Positions 14,155 through 14,303 of a DNA stretch of 14,303 nt are shown here, piece after piece (position 1 is the first letter of the stretch; the number at the start of each line of letters is the position of its first letter). The stretch is from JAAYYM01 sp964483395. Lineage in GTDB: Bacteria > Bacillota > Clostridia > Lachnospirales > Lachnospiraceae. The translations under genes were made by a program, and so were the position numbers. Where the stretch lies: the NCBI GenBank assembly GCA_964483395.1, contig CAZABT010000073.1:1-14303 (forward strand), written 5' to 3'. The notes beneath the pieces were generated by a model that had not been told where the DNA came from, did no database searches, and was given only the letters and a program-made list of their open reading frames with translations.

Positions 14155-14191
14155 ATAAAAAAGGACAACTGCAACACCCCCGCAAATGCCC
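14155..14191 (-). terminator. Probable intrinsic terminator of the partial minus-strand gene
   Basis: Read on the minus strand, GGGCA (14191-14187) pairs with TGTCC (14167-14163), with one G-U. An inner TGC/GCA stem lies across a 2x2 internal loop. A run of six T follows (14162-14157). It lies about 20 nt after the stop of the minus-strand gene. On the + strand the 3' side is only weakly T-rich (CTTTGATTT), so it is at best a poor terminator for the membrane-protein gene. Confidence 0.6.
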
Positions 14192-14211
14192 TTTGATTTA
14201 AAACATAATGC

Positions 14212-14303
14212 TTAGATTAAGTATGGTTTGATGACTGCCAATACATCCTCAGCATTGTCTTCTGCATGGATGTTCAAGTCAATAGGCTTAGACAGATCCA
14301 AAC
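14212..14303 (-). CDS. C-terminal end of an unidentified protein, cut by the window edge
   Basis: On the minus strand an open frame enters from the window edge and ends at TAA (14212-14214). The last 29 residues include LDLSKPIDLNIHAEDNA and end in IKPYLI. It is acidic and soluble-looking. I do not recognise the family from so short a piece. A hairpin with a T run just downstream supports it as a real gene end. It is convergent with the membrane-protein gene. Confidence 0.5.
   Translation of the reverse strand, partial: LDLSKPIDLNIHAEDNAEDVLAVIKPYLI

Overview
The window reads as chromosomal DNA from a low-to-mid GC Firmicute, most likely a Lachnospiraceae-type Clostridia. This is inferred from the A/G-rich codon usage, strong purine-rich ribosome binding sites (AGGAGG, AGGAAG), the DnaK and DnaJ tail sequences, a ThiI without a rhodanese domain, and the gene content. 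It is mostly housekeeping DNA with some transport and cell-surface genes. I see no prophage, insertion sequence, CRISPR array, rRNA or tRNA.

Left part (1-3806, + strand): the 3' end of dnaK, a hairpin-containing gap, then complete dnaJ with a good intrinsic terminator. Next comes a two-gene unit: a mannose-1-phosphate guanylyltransferase (GDP-mannose synthesis) and a GT2 glycosyltransferase of the polyprenyl-phosphate mannosyl/glucosyltransferase type.

Middle part (3837-7765, - strand): an ECF transporter operon read right to left as S component (UPF0397 family), one polypeptide carrying both ATPase domains, and EcfT. The three genes are 6 bp apart or overlap by 1 nt. A 17-nt-spaced promoter precedes it, with an inverted repeat at the predicted transcription start. 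Upstream on the same strand is an Asp/Glu racemase-family gene with its own promoter.

Right part (7889-14147, + strand): prmA (ribosomal protein L11 methyltransferase) and rsmE (16S rRNA m3U1498 methyltransferase), divergent from the racemase. After a 209-bp gap come a cysteine desulfurase and thiI, a sulfur-relay pair for tRNA 4-thiouridine. Close behind thiI is a large multi-pass membrane protein resembling DUF6311 proteins (possible GT-C-type glycosyltransferase). The gap before the desulfurase holds the most striking non-coding signal: a perfect 23-bp inverted repeat around a 31-nt G-rich loop. The window ends inside an unidentified minus-strand gene, preceded by a probable terminator.

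I found no clearly new multi-gene system. The best leads are the long hairpin at 9856-9932, the operator-like repeat at the ECF promoter, and a possible lipid-linked mannose link between the GDP-mannose/GT2 pair and the DUF6311-like protein.
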